Shown here: one piece after another, positions 62,228-64,000 of the stretch
Position numbering within the stretch: position 1 is the first letter of the stretch
How the letters are laid out: each line of letters begins with the position of its first letter
Origin: Clostridiales bacterium NK3B98
GTDB taxonomy: Bacteria > Bacillota > Clostridia > Oscillospirales > Oscillospiraceae
Assembly (NCBI GenBank): GCA_000421005.1
Contig: ATWA01000002.1
Span: 62,001-126,000, forward strand
DNA length: 64,000 nt
Direction: 5' to 3'
Position numbers and translations under genes: made by a program
The notes under the pieces: generated by a model
Databases searched by the model: none
The model's input: only the letters and a program-made list of their open reading frames with translations
What the model was told of the DNA's origin: nothing

Positions 62228-63258
62228 AGCGCCTCCTCCTTTCCAACACGGCGGAGAAATGCGGCCAGCAATTGGGCGCACTGCTCCGCATCACCGCTGT
62301 CAATGACCTCTAAGGGGGTGTGCATATACCGCAGGGGCAGGGAGACAATGGCCACGGGGATGCCTTCCCGCACCACCTGCATCTCCCAGCCATTGGTGCC
62401 GGTGCTGCCTGCCATTACCTCAGCGTTGAAGGGGATTTCCTCCTCCTTGCAGCAGCGGCGCAGCAGCTCCACCATCCACCGGGCGCAGTTGGGGCCGATG
62501 CCCACAGCGGGGCCGCCTCCCAGCTCAAAGCCCGTCTCTTTCGGCCCGTCATGGGTGGTGGCAAAGGTCACGTCCACCGCAATGGCGCAGTCCGGGTGCT
62601 GGGCGAAGGTGGCCACCAGCGCACCGTCGCCGCTGGTCTCCTCAAAGCAGGAGCCGAGGACGGCTACGTCCACATCCAGCGTCTCCTGTTGCAGAATCTC
62701 CAGCGTGCGCAGCAGAATGGCAAAGCAGGAGCGGTCGTCCAGACTTTTCCCGGCAATCCGGTTCCCCTGCAGCGGGAACACATCCTCCCGATAGACCACC
62801 GGGGTGCCAATGGGAGCAAGGCGCTGCGCCTGCTCCTGCGTCAGTCCCACGTCCAGATACAAATCCTCCATGGGAATGGCGTGGTCGGCATCCCCGTCCT
62901 TCATAATATGGGGCGGCTTGACCGCAATCACCCCGGGCATGGGGGGCTGGGACAATACGGTCAGCTCCCGGTCACACATAATCCGGGGGTCTACCCCGCC
63001 CAGCGTGCGAAGCTGCAAGAATCCCTCTTTATGCCCCACCACCAGAAAGCCCACCTCGTCCAGATGGGCATCCAGCAGCACCTTTTTCGCTCCCGGTCTG
63101 CCGCAGCGGCGCAGACCGATGACACTGCCCAGACGGTCAGTGTGTACCTCGTCCACCAGCGGAGAGAGCAGCTCCGCTGCGGCTTCAGCCGCTTTGGTCT
63201 CAAACCCGGAAGGACCGGGGGCGAGACAGAGACGGCGTAATGTGTCAAAACAGTTCAT
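62212..63258 (-). CDS. M42-family aminopeptidase, copy 3
   Basis: A 348-residue M42 peptidase. It has LLDAHLDEVGFLVVGHKEG, SLDDRSCFAILLRTLE, the catalytic pair in SCFEETSGDGA (EE retained, following VGT replaced) and LRYMHTPLEVID. The start at MNCFDTLRRL follows GAGG. First of three in tandem, following murD after 48 bases that hold the second palindromic element. Confidence 0.9.
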   Translation of the reverse strand: MNCFDTLRRLCLAPGPSGFETKAAEAAAELLSPLVDEVHTDRLGSVIGLRRCGRPGAKKVLLDAHLDEVGFLVVGHKEGFLQLRTLGGVDPRIMCDRELTVLSQPPMPGVIAVKPPHIMKDGDADHAIPMEDLYLDVGLTQEQAQRLAPIGTPVVYREDVFPLQGNRIAGKSLDDRSCFAILLRTLEILQQETLDVDVAVLGSCFEETSGDGALVATFAQHPDCAIAVDVTFATTHDGPKETGFELGGGPAVGIGPNCARWMVELLRRCCKEEEIPFNAEVMAGSTGTNGWEMQVVREGIPVAIVSLPLRYMHTPLEVIDSGDAEQCAQLLAAFLRRVGKEEALCQNN

Positions 63259-63280
63259 AATTACCTCAAATGTCTTTGTA

Positions 63281-63299
63281 GGGGCGCACATTGTGCGCC
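63281..63299. repeat. Palindromic element, copy 2
   Basis: GGGGCGCACA (63281-63290), one T, and TGTGCGCC (63292-63299), matching the core of the element at 48156-48178. Here it is in the 48-base gap between two co-directional genes (murD and M42 copy 3). Confidence 0.65.
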
Positions 63300-63306
63300 A
63301 GCAAAA

Positions 63307-64000
63307 TCAAAGCTCGCTCACAATCCGCTTGAAGGTCTCTCCCCGCACCATAAAGTTCTTAAACTGGTCAAAGGAGGCGGAGGCGGGAGAGAGAATCACA
63401 ACGTCTCCCGGCTGGGCGATTTCGTGCGCTTTGGCAACGGCTCCGGCAAAGTCATAGCCGTCGTAGATGTGAAGCGCCTCCGGGTCAAACCCTTTCGCCT
63501 GCTCCACCGCCTGACGGATTTTTGGGGCGGTAGCGCCAGTGAGCACCAGCGCCTTGACGTGGGCCACAATCTCCGGGCCAAGAGGGGTGTAGTCCAGATG
63601 CTTGTCATACCCTCCGGCAATGAGAATCAGCTTCTGGGAGAAGGAGCGCAGTCCCGCCACGGTGCGGGTGGGGCTGGAGGCGATGGAGTCATTGTAGTAG
63701 CGCACTCCGTCCAGCTCCCGGCAAAGCTCAATCCGATGCTCTACCCCGCCAAAGGTGCGGGCAAAGGAGCGGATGGTCTCGTCATCCACCAGCCCGTCTA
63801 CGGCGGCGATGGCGGCCATGTAGTTCTCCCAGTTGTGAACGCCGGGGAGGAGGATGTCGCCTGTGTTCAGGACGGTGCGCTCCCCCTTGACCACAATGTT
63901 CTCCCCTTCCAGCGTCACGCCGGAGGGAGGGGTGGTCTGCCGGGCGAACCAGACCACCCTTCCCTTTGCCTTGGGGGCAAGAGAACGGGTGATATCGTTG
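63307..64000 (-). CDS. murD: UDP-N-acetylmuramoyl-alanine-D-glutamate ligase (C-terminal part)
   Basis: The gene runs off the right edge; about 231 C-terminal codons are visible. Typical Mur ligase features are PGVHNWENYMAAIAA, FGGVEHRIELCRELDGVRYYNDSIASSPT (key parts GVEHRIE and NDSIASSPT), LIAGGYDKHLDY and the tail ILSPASASFDQFKNFMVRGETF. MurD adds D-glutamate to UDP-MurNAc-Ala in cell-wall precursor synthesis. It is the most upstream visible gene of the M42 operon. Confidence 0.94.
   Translation of the reverse strand, partial: NDITRSLAPKAKGRVVWFARQTTPPSGVTLEGENIVVKGERTVLNTGDILLPGVHNWENYMAAIAAVDGLVDDETIRSFARTFGGVEHRIELCRELDGVRYYNDSIASSPTRTVAGLRSFSQKLILIAGGYDKHLDYTPLGPEIVAHVKALVLTGATAPKIRQAVEQAKGFDPEALHIYDGYDFAGAVAKAHEIAQPGDVVILSPASASFDQFKNFMVRGETFKRIVSEL

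Overview
The window (64 kb, GC-rich, almost every gene on the minus strand) looks like a chromosomal segment of a spore-forming, anaerobic member of the Clostridia, most likely Oscillospiraceae (Flavonifractor/Oscillibacter-like). The basis is a sporulation set (spoIVA end, cwlD, spoIIGA-sigE-sigG, spoVFA/spoVFB, gerW/ytfJ, dacF-like gene, yunB), an IspH-ribosomal protein S1 fusion as found in Clostridia, and anaerobic (cobalt-early) B12 synthesis. I saw no rRNA, tRNA, CRISPR array, insertion sequence or prophage. The species call is inference.

Layout. 1-3.8 kb: end of spoIVA, a tyrosine recombinase flanked by palindromes, then cwlD-radA-small ORF. 3.8-25.3 kb: one tightly coupled operon read right to left, starting from a promoter and a cobalamin riboswitch with a terminator hairpin. 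Its order is lipoprotein CbiK, two-repeat lipoprotein, BtuF/BtuC/BtuD-type importer, cbiD, cbiL, cbiF, cbiG, cbiH, cbiJ, cbiET, cbiA, cobT, cobU, cobS, short CobU-like protein, cobC, cbiB, cobD, cbiP, cobA, cbiC, and finally a comEA-like gene. Most neighbours overlap by 4-34 bases. Every step from sirohydrochlorin to adenosylcobalamin has a candidate, but precorrin-2 synthesis, a dedicated cobalt uptake system and lower-ligand synthesis are not in the window.

25.3-35 kb: housekeeping operon rlmI-like, ecfA1, ecfA2, ecfT, truA, DUF5711-like, cvpA-like, clpE-like, rnz. 35-40.6 kb: rpiR-type regulator, HI0933-family flavoprotein, cmk, plsC, ispH-S1 fusion. 40.6-45.8 kb: M50 protease, scpA, scpB, DUF2953 protein, gerW/ytfJ, D,D-carboxypeptidase, rluB, behind a strong promoter. 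45.8-48.2 kb: glnS, divergent from a membrane-anchored Mrr-like nuclease.

48.2-50.6 kb: spoIIGA-sigE-sigG. A sigma F/G-type promoter lies inside a hairpin that also covers the sigG ribosome binding site. 50.7-54.9 kb: glycosyltransferase, spoVFB, spoVFA, free methionine sulfoxide reductase, and a divergent sdpR-sdpI pair with a palindromic operator. 55-64 kb: PLP aminotransferase and ligA, yunB, then murD (cut by the right edge), three tandem M42 peptidases and a YnbB/methionine-gamma-lyase-like protein.

The most unusual item is the head of the B12 operon. The only cobaltochelatase there is exported as a lipoprotein and sits with a second lipoprotein and an ABC importer, which suggests metal insertion or tetrapyrrole capture outside the membrane. 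Other points worth checking are the second, shortened CobU, the extra C-terminal domain on the importer ATPase, and the sigG leader hairpin.
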